From positions 3,050,501 through 3,114,500 of the forward strand of contig NZ_AP027149.1 in assembly GCF_027925445.1 (NCBI RefSeq): DNA of 64,000 nt, written 5' to 3'. The position numbers were made by a program, and so were the translations under genes. The first letter of the stretch is position 1. The number at the start of each line of letters is the position of its first letter. This document shows positions 16,787-25,071 of this stretch, piece by piece. The DNA comes from Methylocystis bryophila (GTDB lineage: Bacteria > Pseudomonadota > Alphaproteobacteria > Rhizobiales > Beijerinckiaceae). The notes under the pieces were generated by a model that saw only the letters and a program-made list of their open reading frames with translations, had not been told where the DNA came from and did no database searches.

Positions 16787-18874
16787 TCAGGGCTGCGCGG
16801 ACTTCGCCAGCCGCACGAGATTAACGAACTCGGCGCGATAGCCGAAGCGGTCCTCGCCCTTAGCGCCTTGCGCCAGCGCGGCGACGTCGTCGTAGCCATA
16901 GCCCTTGAGATAGGGCGCCCCCTCCAGAAGCTGGGCGTAGGCCACGGCCGCGATCGAGAAGCGGACGTCGTCGGAAGCCTCGGACAAGCTCTTTTTCGCC
17001 ATAGAATCCTCGATCGGCAGCGCGATCAGCCGCGATGCGTCTTCCTTCGGCAGCTTGTAGCGCAGCTTCAGAAAGCCCCATTCGCCGCTCCCCGTTTCCG
17101 CCGCGCGCGGCTCGGTCTTCTTGCCGTAGCGCAGCTCATCATTAAGCTTCTCCGCACCGGCCGGCGTCACTTCGTAGATGGCGGTCACGGTCAGCCCGGA
17201 ACCGATGGCGCTCGCGGCGACTTCGTCATTGTTGAAGTCCTCCCGTCGCAGGTTCCGCGTCTCGTAGCCGATCAGGCGGTATTCCGAGACGCGCGCCGGA
17301 TTCCACTCCATTTGGACCTTCACGTCCTTGGCGATGGGAAAGAGCGTGGACGACGCCTGTTCGACGAGAACTTTCCGAGCTTCGTTCAGCGTATCGACAT
17401 AGGCCGCGACGCCATTGCCGTGCTGCGCCAGCTTTTGCATCAGCGCGTCGTTGTAATTGTCCTGACCGACGCCGAGGATCGAGAGGAAGATCCCGCTCTT
17501 GCGCTTGCGCTCGACGAAGGCCTGCAGCTCGCGCGGATCGGTCACGCCGACGTTGAAGTCGCCGTCCGTCGAGAGAATGATGCGGTTCACCGCATTCTTG
17601 TCGAAATGCGCTTCGGCGAGACGATAAGCGTCGATTATGCCCTGCGCGCCCGCCGTGGAGCCATCGGCGCCGAGGCCGGCGATGGCCGCGAGAATTTTCT
17701 CCTTCTCCGCGACTTTCGTCGGCTCGAGCGCGACGCCGGAGCCGCTGGCGTAAGTGACGACGCCAATCGTGTCGTCGGGTTGTAATTCCTCGACCAGCAA
17801 GCGCATCGCATTCTTGACGAGCGGCAAACGGTCCTCCGGAGTCATCGAGCCCGAGACGTCCATCAGCAGCACGAGATTGGCGCGGGGGCGCTGCGCGCTG
17901 TGCAACGCGTAGCCCTGCACCGCGACATGCACGAGCCGGTTTTGCGGATTCCACGGCGATGGCGTGATCGTCACCGTCGGCTTGAACGGCGTGGCGGCCG
18001 ACTCGGGCTGCGGATAGGCGTAAGGGAAGTAATTGATGAACTCCTCGGCTCGCACCGAATCCTTCGGCGGGAGTCGCCCCGCGTTCACCATGCGCCGCGC
18101 GAAGGCGTAGGAGGCCGTGTCGACCGCAAGCGAAAAGGTCGAGACGGGCTCCGCCGCGACGCTCTTCACGGGGCTCGGCTCTTTTTGCGAGAATTTGTCT
18201 CGGGACTTTTTTTGCAAGCGGCCCCTCGCGACGGCGTCGGCGTCGCCTTCCCCGCGAGGGCTGGCGGCTTGCGCGATCGGCGCCCGTCTCGCTTCTGGTC
18301 CGGCGAGGGGAGTTGGTTGGACGGCCGCCACTTGCGCCACCGGCGCCGCCGGCGCGGGGCGACGACTCTGTTCGCGCGTCCCGCGTCTCGCCAGAACGTC
18401 TCCGCCCTCGGCCGTGAGCGGTTGCGGGCCTCGGGCTAGCCGAGACAGCGCAACGGGCGGCGTCGGCAGCGACTCCGCGCCCGGCGACGGCGCGACGGGG
18501 GGAGCTTGTTTTACCGGCATGTCCATCGCGCGGCCAGACGCGCTCTCTTCGGCCAACCGCGCCATTTGCGCCGGCGCCGACGCCTGGCGCTGAAGATAGA
18601 ACAGGGCTCCGGGCGCTACGAGCAGCGTCGCCGCCAGCGACGCGGCCAAAGCAGGGTTGAATCTCGCAAGGATACGCATCGGCTGACCTCCTTCTTTGCG
18701 GGTCGATGCGTTCCTGAGACGCGGCTGCGCCCTCGTTCCTTGGGTCGCGTCCCAATCTTTTTTTGCCGCAGCCGCGTCGAACGCTTCTAGCGCCGCGGCG
18801 AGCGCCGCGCGTTTGGCCGCCTCGCGGGCGGCGGGAGGCGCATGCTGCAGCCGCTCGAGTTTATCGTCGCTCAT
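16787..18874 (-). CDS. Membrane-anchored VWA-domain protein (YfbK/DUF3520 type) with possible anti-sigma N-terminus
   Basis: 695 aa. The start at 18874 overlaps the sigma-factor stop by four bases (ATGA). Residues 1-65 are a charged soluble segment, 72-94 one transmembrane helix, 95-240 a Pro/Ala/Arg linker. Then comes a VWA N-terminal block (FSLAVDTASYAFARRMVNAG, then EEFINYF) as in YfbK, a VWA domain with MIDAS DVSGS (339-343), and a C-terminal DUF3520-like region. VWA proteins of this type bind divalent cations and partner proteins in the periplasm. Coupling to an ECF sigma gene and the cytoplasmic N-segment suggest a sigma-regulating role (inference). The classic anti-sigma HxxxCxxC zinc motif is not present. 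Confidence 0.9.
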   Translation of the reverse strand: MSDDKLERLQHAPPAAREAAKRAALAAALEAFDAAAAKKDWDATQGTRAQPRLRNASTRKEGGQPMRILARFNPALAASLAATLLVAPGALFYLQRQASAPAQMARLAEESASGRAMDMPVKQAPPVAPSPGAESLPTPPVALSRLARGPQPLTAEGGDVLARRGTREQSRRPAPAAPVAQVAAVQPTPLAGPEARRAPIAQAASPRGEGDADAVARGRLQKKSRDKFSQKEPSPVKSVAAEPVSTFSLAVDTASYAFARRMVNAGRLPPKDSVRAEEFINYFPYAYPQPESAATPFKPTVTITPSPWNPQNRLVHVAVQGYALHSAQRPRANLVLLMDVSGSMTPEDRLPLVKNAMRLLVEELQPDDTIGVVTYASGSGVALEPTKVAEKEKILAAIAGLGADGSTAGAQGIIDAYRLAEAHFDKNAVNRIILSTDGDFNVGVTDPRELQAFVERKRKSGIFLSILGVGQDNYNDALMQKLAQHGNGVAAYVDTLNEARKVLVEQASSTLFPIAKDVKVQMEWNPARVSEYRLIGYETRNLRREDFNNDEVAASAIGSGLTVTAIYEVTPAGAEKLNDELRYGKKTEPRAAETGSGEWGFLKLRYKLPKEDASRLIALPIEDSMAKKSLSEASDDVRFSIAAVAYAQLLEGAPYLKGYGYDDVAALAQGAKGEDRFGYRAEFVNLVRLAKSAQP

Positions 18875-19413
18875 TGCGCCGCCTCCAAAGCCAGCCTCAA
18901 CCGCTTGCGCGCCTCGTGCAGATGCCAGGACACGGTTTTCTCCGAACAACCCATGATTTCGGCCGCCTCCCGATGTGACATCTCCTCGGCATAGACGAGC
19001 AGCACCGCATCGCGCTGCTGCTCGGGCAGAGCGCGCACCTTTCCCCACAGCTCGCCGTTCATTTGCCGCTCCTCGGGCGTCTCGCCGTCGGGTTCGGCCT
19101 CGAGCCTCGCCTGATGCGTCGGACCCAGCGGCGCAAAGCGTCGCGCCGCGCGGAGGTGGTCGATCGCCGTCGTATAGGCGATGCGATGCAGCCAGGTGGA
19201 GAAAGCGCAATCGCCGCGAAAGCCGCTGATGGCCCCCGCCATCTTCACCATCGCTTCCTGCGCGATGTCCTCGGCCGCCGCGCGCGTCCCGCTCCACCGC
19301 CAGGCGAGGGCGTGGACGCGGTCGTAGTGGCGCTGCGCGAGCGCGCCGAAGGCCGTCCGATCGCCCCGGGCGGCCAGTCTCGCCAATTCGTCGTCGGCTG
19401 CTTCGCTCGGCAA
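18871..19413 (-). CDS. ECF-type RNA polymerase sigma factor
   Basis: 180 aa. Region 2 at about 10-80 (AFGALAQRHYDRVHALAWRW, then AEDIAQEAMVKMAG and FSTWLHRIAYTTAIDHLRA), region 4 at about 115-175 (LPEQQRDAVLLVYAEEMSHR, then AAEIMGCSEKTVSWHLHEAR). Region 3 is lacking, as in ECF factors. The stop overlaps the VWA protein start, so the pair is translated together. The tRNA-Arg gene lies 144 bases upstream on the same strand. The regulon cannot be inferred from this window. Confidence 0.95.
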   Translation of the reverse strand: MPSEAADDELARLAARGDRTAFGALAQRHYDRVHALAWRWSGTRAAAEDIAQEAMVKMAGAISGFRGDCAFSTWLHRIAYTTAIDHLRAARRFAPLGPTHQARLEAEPDGETPEERQMNGELWGKVRALPEQQRDAVLLVYAEEMSHREAAEIMGCSEKTVSWHLHEARKRLRLALEAAQ

Positions 19414-19557
19414 ATGGCCCCGCCCTTTTTCTCGTCCTCGTGCCCCTTAGACGGAGCGGCGGGCGGAAATCTTGGGGTCAAAAAGATAAAATCTCAAAAA
19501 AGACCGGTCGGCGCGCTCAAATCTCAATCCGAACGATCTGATTCGTCCGAAATCCGG

Positions 19558-19634
19558 TGGTGATCCCGGCAGGGCTCGAACCTGCGACCTACGGTTTAGG
19601 AAACCGTCGCTCTATCCGGCTGAGCTACGGGACC
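19558..19634 (-). tRNA. tRNA-Arg (anticodon CCT)
   Basis: 77 bases including an encoded 3' CCA. The acceptor stem ggtcccg pairs with cgggatc; the D arm, the T arm with ggttcgagccc, and the anticodon stem acggt/accgt around loop ttcctaa give anticodon CCT, which reads AGG. It ends 12 bases before the longest open frame of the neighbouring plus-strand gene, whose real start is further downstream. Confidence 0.97.
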
Positions 19635-19707
19635 GACGCGCTTCTCTCTATCCGAATCCGCGCAATTTGCCTAGGTTGTCGCGCGGCGACGCGCGTCGGC
19701 GCCCGCT

Positions 19708-19824
19708 TAGATCACGCAGCGGTCGGGCGGAGTCGCCTGAGCTCGGAAAACGTGATTGATTTCAATGGGTCAGAACGCGTTTTATGCGAAGAGCCGGCTT
19801 CCACGTTTTCGCAACGCGCTCTAG
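19708..19824. repeat. Dispersed repeat, type 2, diverged copy
   Basis: Begins tagatcacgcagcg and ends gcaacgcgctctag, with gtcgcctgagctcgg and ggcttccacgttttcgc matching the 16543-16657 copy in order. It sits immediately upstream of the PAP gene and ends 12 bases before its start codon, so it forms part of the leader. Confidence 0.7.
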
Positions 19825-19835
19825 CGGAGGCCATC

Positions 19836-21353
19836 ATGTTCGATTCCGTCCGTCTGCCGCACAAGCTGGGCAAGTCAGAATTCGCCGAAGTGTCGGAGCG
19901 GTTGCGCGAACGGCTGCTCGAGGCGCAATTCGAGTTCGTCGAGCGGAAACAAAAGAGCCTCATCCTGCTCATCAACGGCTCCGATGGCGCCGGCAAGGGC
20001 GAGGTGCTCAATCGTCTTTACGAATGGCTGGACGACCACAGCCTTGAGACGCTCTCCTATGGCGCGCCCACGGACGAGGAACGCGCCCGCCCGCTCGAAT
20101 GGCGCTATTGGCGGGACATGCCCGCCAAAGGCCGCATCGGCTTGATGCTCGGCGGCTGGCACCATCGCCTGCTGCATCATCGCGCCCGGGGCAAGATCAG
20201 CCGGGACGCCTTCGAAACGGGGCTCGACGAGATCAATCGCTCCGAGGAGATGCTGCGGGCCGAGGGCGTCGTGGTCGTGAAGCTGTGGCTGCATGTCGAG
20301 GACTCGGTCGCGCAGAAACGCCTCGCGAAATTACGCGAGGACGGCGGCCGGCTGAGGCGCGCCATTGTCGTCGAATGGGACGACATCAAGGGCGCGCGCT
20401 CGAGAGAGAAACTTGCCCGCTCCGCGCTCGACCTCATCGAGAAGACCTCGACAGGATACGCGCCCTGGGCCGTGATTGCGGCCGAGGACCCGCGGTACCG
20501 TGACGCCGCTGTGGCCGAGCTGCTGCTTGCGGCGCTGGAACGCGCCAACGCCGAGAGCGCCGCCGCCGCGCCCGCCCCGACGCCAGCGCCGACTCCCGCC
20601 CCCACGCCCGAGCAGCCCGGCGAAGGCCCGCTCCTCCCTCGCGCCAGTCTCGTCGGCTCGCTCGACCTCTCCCTGACCGCCGATCGGGACGGGTACGGCG
20701 GCGCGCTCGAATCGCTGCAAGACCGCCTGAGCGAGCTGACGACCTCCCGTAAATTCGCGCATCGGGGGCTCGTGCTCGTCTTCGAGGGCAATGACGCGGC
20801 CGGCAAGGGGGGCGCGATCCTGCGCGTGCGCGCGGGGCTCGATCCTAGGCGATTTCGCGTGCATGGAACAGCGGCGCCGACCGACGAAGAGCTTGCGCGA
20901 CCCTATCTTTGGCGCTTCTGGCGCCACCTCCCCAGGCTCGGCCACACCGCGGTCTTTGACCGCAGTTGGTATGGGCGCGTGCTCGTCGAGCGCGTCGAGG
21001 GCTTCTGCTCGCGCGACGACTGGATGCGCGCCTATAGCGAGATCAATGATTTCGAGCGACAACAGACGCGCGCGCGCATCCTCGTCATCAAATTCTGGCT
21101 CGCGATCAGCCAGGAAGAGCAGCTTGCGCGCTTCTCGGACCGCGCGGCCCGCCCGGCGAAGCGCTACAAGATCACCGAAGAGGACTGGCGCAACCGGGGC
21201 AAATGGGCGCAGTACGAGGAAGCGGCCAATGAGATGATCGACCGCACCAACGCCCGCCGCGCGTCCTGGACGCTCGTCGAATCGAACGACAAGAAATACT
21301 CGCGGCTCAAAGTGCTGCGCACGATCGTCGATCGCCTCGAGGAGGAGCTTTAG
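19836..21353 (+). CDS. pap: Two-domain PPK2-type polyphosphate:AMP phosphotransferase
   Basis: 505 aa. Two tandem PPK2 domains: residues 1-235 with Walker A INGSDGAGKG (46-55), and 290-505 with FEGNDAAGKGG (317-327) and lid/Walker B DRSWYGRVLVERVEG (375-389). The N-terminal copy has WHHRLLHHRARG where the C-terminal copy has RSWYGR, so only the C-domain looks catalytically complete, as in characterised PAP enzymes (class II PPK2) that phosphorylate AMP with polyphosphate. The domains are joined by an unusual Ala-Pro-Thr repeat linker (about 243-262). ATG at 19836 with gcggagg upstream; the open frame extends back through the tRNA but is not coding there. Confidence 0.93.
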   Translation: MFDSVRLPHKLGKSEFAEVSERLRERLLEAQFEFVERKQKSLILLINGSDGAGKGEVLNRLYEWLDDHSLETLSYGAPTDEERARPLEWRYWRDMPAKGRIGLMLGGWHHRLLHHRARGKISRDAFETGLDEINRSEEMLRAEGVVVVKLWLHVEDSVAQKRLAKLREDGGRLRRAIVVEWDDIKGARSREKLARSALDLIEKTSTGYAPWAVIAAEDPRYRDAAVAELLLAALERANAESAAAAPAPTPAPTPAPTPEQPGEGPLLPRASLVGSLDLSLTADRDGYGGALESLQDRLSELTTSRKFAHRGLVLVFEGNDAAGKGGAILRVRAGLDPRRFRVHGTAAPTDEELARPYLWRFWRHLPRLGHTAVFDRSWYGRVLVERVEGFCSRDDWMRAYSEINDFERQQTRARILVIKFWLAISQEEQLARFSDRAARPAKRYKITEEDWRNRGKWAQYEEAANEMIDRTNARRASWTLVESNDKKYSRLKVLRTIVDRLEEEL

Positions 21354-21483
21354 GGCTAGTCATTTCAGATCGGCGTCGCGGCGTCCTACGCTCTCTTTAC
21401 GAGCTCGCGCGCGCCTTTCATCTGATGGCGGCCGCGGGAAGGGTCACAGCGACCTCAAGGGCTCATCGCACGAAAGGAAGATA

Positions 21484-21891
21484 ATGAACGCCGAAGGAAA
21501 CAAGCAAATCGTTTGTCGCTTCATTGAGGAAGCCATCAATAGAGGCGACGTGGACGCGGCGGGAGCCTATGTCGCGGAAGACGTGGTCGAGCTGGAGCCT
21601 TTCCCCGGTCAGGGGCCCGGGCTTTCGGGCCTAAAAGAAGTTCTCCGAGGGCTGCTTATCGCCTTTCCGGACATGCGCTGGACCGTCGAAGAACAGATTG
21701 CCGAAGCAGATAAGGTGCTAACACGCTTCATCTGGACGGGAACTCACCGCGCCGCGTTTTTCGGCGTTCCCGCCATGGGAAAGCCGGTCACGGTGTGGGG
21801 AATGGTGATCGACCGACTGGAGAACGGCAAAATCAAAGAAACGCGAATCCTGATGGACGCTCTCGGATTGATGAAGCAACTGGGCGCGTGA
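21484..21891 (+). CDS. SnoaL-like / polyketide cyclase-fold protein
   Basis: 135 aa. An NTF2-like fold of the ester cyclase (SnoaL) family: IVCRFIEEAINRGDVDAAGAYV, then PGLSGLKEVLRGLLIAFPDMRWTVEEQIAEADKV and VWGMVIDRLENGKI. Members range from true cyclases to generic small-molecule binding proteins, so the substrate is unknown. ATG at 21484 preceded by ggaag. Single gene; the remnant of an SDR gene lies directly downstream on the other strand. Confidence 0.85.
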   Translation: MNAEGNKQIVCRFIEEAINRGDVDAAGAYVAEDVVELEPFPGQGPGLSGLKEVLRGLLIAFPDMRWTVEEQIAEADKVLTRFIWTGTHRAAFFGVPAMGKPVTVWGMVIDRLENGKIKETRILMDALGLMKQLGA

Positions 21892-21911
21892 CTGTCGCTG
21901 AGGCGCCGCCC

Positions 21912-22019
21912 TTAGCGCGCGATCCAGCCGCCGTCGATGACAAGCAGGTGGCCCACGATGAAACGCGCCTCGTCGGAGCACAGGAACAACACCGCCGCCG
22001 TCAGCTCCTCCGCTGCGCC
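21912..22019 (-). pseudogene. 3' fragment of a short-chain dehydrogenase/reductase
   Basis: A 35-codon fragment ending in TAA at 21912. It reads AAVLFLCSDEARFIVGHLL then VIDGGWIAR, the unmistakable C-terminal block of SDR enzymes (the usual form is LCSDEASFVTGxxxxVDGG). The N-terminal 200 or so residues (Rossmann motif, YxxxK) are absent. The break is at 22020, exactly where the duplicated GyrI-like gene end begins, so this is a recombination junction. Confidence 0.85.
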
Positions 22020-22020
22020 C

Positions 22021-22237
22021 CTACTTCACGAATATGTAGATATCGACCTCGCCTTCCTCGTCCTCCGTGTCGTCGAGGTCGCGGATATATTCCTCGATGA
22101 AGCGTCTTTCGTTTCGAGCCCTTTCTCGTCGAGGAAGGCGGTGATCGCCTCATAGGTCGATTCGATGTCCTCATAGGGGCCGCGGTGCTCGAACTTGAGC
22201 GCCTTGCCGGCGGGCGTGGCGCCAACCTCGACGCCGC
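22021..22237 (-). pseudogene. Displaced 3' end of a GyrI-like gene (copy of 25072-25289)
   Basis: 217 bases matching the 3' end of the intact gene at 25072-25752 with, by eye, about 17 mismatches and one single-base deletion near 22103 that breaks the frame. It begins with the stop codon (cta at 22021) and lacks everything upstream. Together with the intact copy it brackets the low-G+C island, like a displaced gene end left after insertion of an element that supplied a replacement end. Confidence 0.85.
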
Positions 22238-22295
22238 AGCAAATTTTGGAGTCAAGTGCAGGACGAGAACCCCCCCGATACGGCTCTCCGGTGAG

Positions 22296-23345
22296 CTAGG
22301 TCCTGATACCTTCCGAGGCGGCGAAAAACCAAGACAGCTCCTCAAATACCCCCCCAAATACGCTAAGCCACTCAGGCTTATTTATCTCCGTCGCTAAGCC
22401 AGATAGGCCTCGATGATCCTGCTCAAGTAGATTTACCACGTTACTGCCGTACCCAGCGTGATTCCACTCCTCGCTGCTAATGCCCGCCGCACCGATTCGC
22501 TGAGTGAACCAATGCAAATCCATTTCGTGAACATCGTATAGGCTAGAGCATCCCTTCTTAATATCGAAGAATAGCCAAAAACCGTTTGGAGGCGGCACAC
22601 CATTTGCTCTTTCCCAATCGATTATTCGTCGTATAAATCCATTCCAACTGCATCCAACAGCGCATTGCAACGTTAAGATTACTTCAAATGGAATAACGTT
22701 CTCAATCTCGTGACAGGGCAGCACCAACGCTCCAGCAAGCTTCCAATCATTTGCTTTACACGCCTCGATTACTTGACTCGCACTTCTAGACGGGGGGTGA
22801 GAAGGACTCCTTCTGTCTGAGTCAACTACGCAAAAAATAATGCTTCGCCTCTTTAGCTGCTCCTCGAAGATTTTTGGGAGAGAAGCACCTCCTCCATGTA
22901 AAGGATCAAAGCGAACTTTTGGCAAGCCCTTCCTCCTCTGTAGACATCTTAGGATATAGCCAATAACAAAGCCATCGCTAACTCCATTTTCAACCAGCAA
23001 TTTTGGTACTTCGCCGACATTAGCGTGGCCTAGGTGACCTACCGGCACTTTTATGGCACTTCCACAGACTCGCATTTCTCCGGTTGACACCATTTCCACG
23101 TACGATTTCGCTTTCGTGTGAAGCCAGCCAGTCTGGGTGAACTCCTGCTCAAGTCTTTCAACAACTCTTAGGTCGCGGGGGGCGAATTGAATTAAATTTT
23201 TCAGAGAGCGGGCACAATTACGCTCCATCACAACTAGGTGATTACCCACGCGATGCGCTCTTAAGAGTTCCGTTACGGACTCCTCGAGCGCTCCGCTATC
23301 GCATTCACGAAGTTCTTCATCGGATAACGCTATGCGAAACAGCAT
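22296..23345 (-). CDS. Putative TOPRIM-domain protein, partner of the island ATPase
   Basis: 349 aa, not assigned to a named family. A TOPRIM-like core is visible at about 112-220: motif I EVPKLLVENGVSDGFVIGYI (E119, D124), a turn FDPLHGGGASLPKIFEEQL, motif II FCVVDSDRR (D175, D177), and a following LPCHEIENVIP that resembles the region after TOPRIM in DUF4435/OLD-type proteins. The first 110 and last 120 residues are unassigned. ATG at 23345 lies 5 bases after the ATPase stop, so the two are co-translated. Base and codon usage are far more A+T-rich than neighbouring genes, suggesting transfer. By analogy with AriA/AriB it could be a nuclease effector held by the ATPase (inference). Confidence 0.75.
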   Translation of the reverse strand: MLFRIALSDEELRECDSGALEESVTELLRAHRVGNHLVVMERNCARSLKNLIQFAPRDLRVVERLEQEFTQTGWLHTKAKSYVEMVSTGEMRVCGSAIKVPVGHLGHANVGEVPKLLVENGVSDGFVIGYILRCLQRRKGLPKVRFDPLHGGGASLPKIFEEQLKRRSIIFCVVDSDRRSPSHPPSRSASQVIEACKANDWKLAGALVLPCHEIENVIPFEVILTLQCAVGCSWNGFIRRIIDWERANGVPPPNGFWLFFDIKKGCSSLYDVHEMDLHWFTQRIGAAGISSEEWNHAGYGSNVVNLLEQDHRGLSGLATEINKPEWLSVFGGVFEELSWFFAASEGIRT

Positions 23346-23350
23346 ACTTG

Positions 23351-24922
23351 TCAGTCCACCGTGGCTTGGAAAAAACCGTAAGGCCAGTTCTCGAGTGAAC
23401 CATCCTCGTTGAAGGTAGCCACCTGGACTTTTGTGATCCGCTCCTCTTCATCATCGGGTGAAAAAACCACAATATTAACGCTTTCAGGCTTGATCTTCCC
23501 CTGAGACACAAGCTGACCAAGCCGATTTATAAATGTTTCGCTGTGAGACTCTACCAGGAAATGGACCTTATTGGGTCTAGACGATGAACCGCGTAAAGCG
23601 GCTTCACCGACAAGCGCGTCAGCCAAAAGAGCCTGATGCGCTGGATGAAGATGCAACTCCGGCTGCTCGATAGCCAAAAAGGTAGGAATGGTGTTTTTGC
23701 CCATCCAAAGCGGTCGCTCCCGCTCGCGAGCCCACCAGATCTGTGCCAGAACCGGAAGGATTTGAGAAACGCCGTATCCGACATCAACAAGGTTAGAAGC
23801 AGCCCCTTTTTCGTCCAAGTTTATGCTGATATGACCGCCGGAGCGGGAAAGAGTCAGTCCATACCCAAAAAGATTTTCGATCCACCTCGACAGCTGTCGT
23901 AACTGGCTACCGCTAAGCGAATTAAGAAACATAGGAAAGTTCTTCCCATCAGGGTCAATTTCAGAAACCGCAAGCTCCTGGTAGCGATAATAGCGCTCGC
24001 TGCGCGCTCTGGCCGGGCCTATGTAAAGCATATTTGATACCATCGCTCGAAACATTGCGGTTGTACGGTTTAGTAACTCGGGAAACCAAGAGGCAGCTAA
24101 AACATTGCCGAAATCACGACGCATAGTCACTTTGTCCTTGCTGGACAGAACTTCTAAAAATCTGTTGAGCTGCTGGGAACCTGTTTTTATTCTTCCACGC
24201 TCCAGAATATTTTTGGTCGACGGACCCATTTGAACTAGCCGATACGCCATATTTGCAATATTTTCATCACTCACCCTGGACGAAAAATTTTGCTTCAAGA
24301 AAATCACTACAGCATCTATTAAGAAATCGTCCCTTGGTGGGAAATAAAAACGATCTGGTCCGGACGTCCTACGCGCAACATGAAGCTCCGGGAATACTGA
24401 TCCGGGCGTAAGAACCAGGGCAAACTCGCTGATTTCCTTACGTATATCATTACCATTTACATTGATAGAGCCTATTTTTCCATCAGAACCCAATTCAATA
24501 TGATAACTTAAGCCCGGCTCCTGAAACTCTAACTTCAAACATTTGATTCTCGTCTGGAATCCTTCTGGGACAATGCTGATTGCGTAGGTAACACCTTTGA
24601 AATCAATTCGATTTTCATCGTTCTCGGGGAATTGCCAAGTCCTTCTCGATTCTAGAGTATCGGATGAGAAAGTAAAAGATATTGTATTGTTTATTGCGTT
24701 CTCCGTAACGGTAGTTTCGTAAGATCCAAAATCTACCAAATCCCCATACCAAAGGATAGGAGCGCTAGTTCTTGTGTTAATAGACTGCCTTAACAGGGGT
24801 AAAGACCTAAGATAGGTGCTTTTGCCACTGCTGTTGCGACCGACGAGGACAGTAATTGGTCGCAATTCCAGGGGCGGAACGTCCTTCAATCGCCTTAGAT
24901 TGGAAACACCGAATTTGATCAT
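23351..24922 (-). CDS. AAA ATPase with DUF3696-type C-terminus (OLD/RecF-like)
   Basis: 523 aa. An SMC/RecF-like ABC ATPase: Walker A GRNSSGKST (28-36), long insertion (40-370), signature region LVDVGYGVSQILPVLAQ (378-394), Walker B TFLAIEQPELHLHP (414-427) and ESHSETFINRL (458-468). The end ENWPYGFFQATVD is the hallmark tail of DUF3696 ATPases. Such proteins occur in defence loci paired with effector proteins. First gene of the two-gene island operon; A+T-rich compared with flanking genes. No integrase or transposase adjoins it. The ATG is taken at 24922; an aaggga lies about 12 bases upstream. Confidence 0.9.
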   Translation of the reverse strand: MIKFGVSNLRRLKDVPPLELRPITVLVGRNSSGKSTYLRSLPLLRQSINTRTSAPILWYGDLVDFGSYETTVTENAINNTISFTFSSDTLESRRTWQFPENDENRIDFKGVTYAISIVPEGFQTRIKCLKLEFQEPGLSYHIELGSDGKIGSINVNGNDIRKEISEFALVLTPGSVFPELHVARRTSGPDRFYFPPRDDFLIDAVVIFLKQNFSSRVSDENIANMAYRLVQMGPSTKNILERGRIKTGSQQLNRFLEVLSSKDKVTMRRDFGNVLAASWFPELLNRTTAMFRAMVSNMLYIGPARARSERYYRYQELAVSEIDPDGKNFPMFLNSLSGSQLRQLSRWIENLFGYGLTLSRSGGHISINLDEKGAASNLVDVGYGVSQILPVLAQIWWARERERPLWMGKNTIPTFLAIEQPELHLHPAHQALLADALVGEAALRGSSSRPNKVHFLVESHSETFINRLGQLVSQGKIKPESVNIVVFSPDDEEERITKVQVATFNEDGSLENWPYGFFQATVD

Positions 24923-25071
24923 CAGTCAATCCGTCCCTTCGGCGCGTTAGCCGCCCGCCAGTATCCTAACTGAAGGTTTCTTCGCGGTGAAGGCAAAGGG
25001 CGCTGCCTACCAGCATCGTTAATCTCGCAAACAACGTACCTTCGCCTTGAAAGCCGCGCATCGTGGCGCGC
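24923..25071. other. Island leader between ATPase gene and GyrI-like gene end
   Basis: About 150 bases that must carry the island operon promoter on the minus strand. A ttcagttaggatactgg stretch near 24960-24976 (minus strand) is the only loose -10-like sequence I noticed; not called as a promoter. Confidence 0.3.

Noticed and set aside
19557..19835. N-terminal extension of the PAP gene through the tRNA
   Set aside because: The frame is open but crosses a complete tRNA gene and a dispersed repeat; a good ribosome site precedes ATG 19836.
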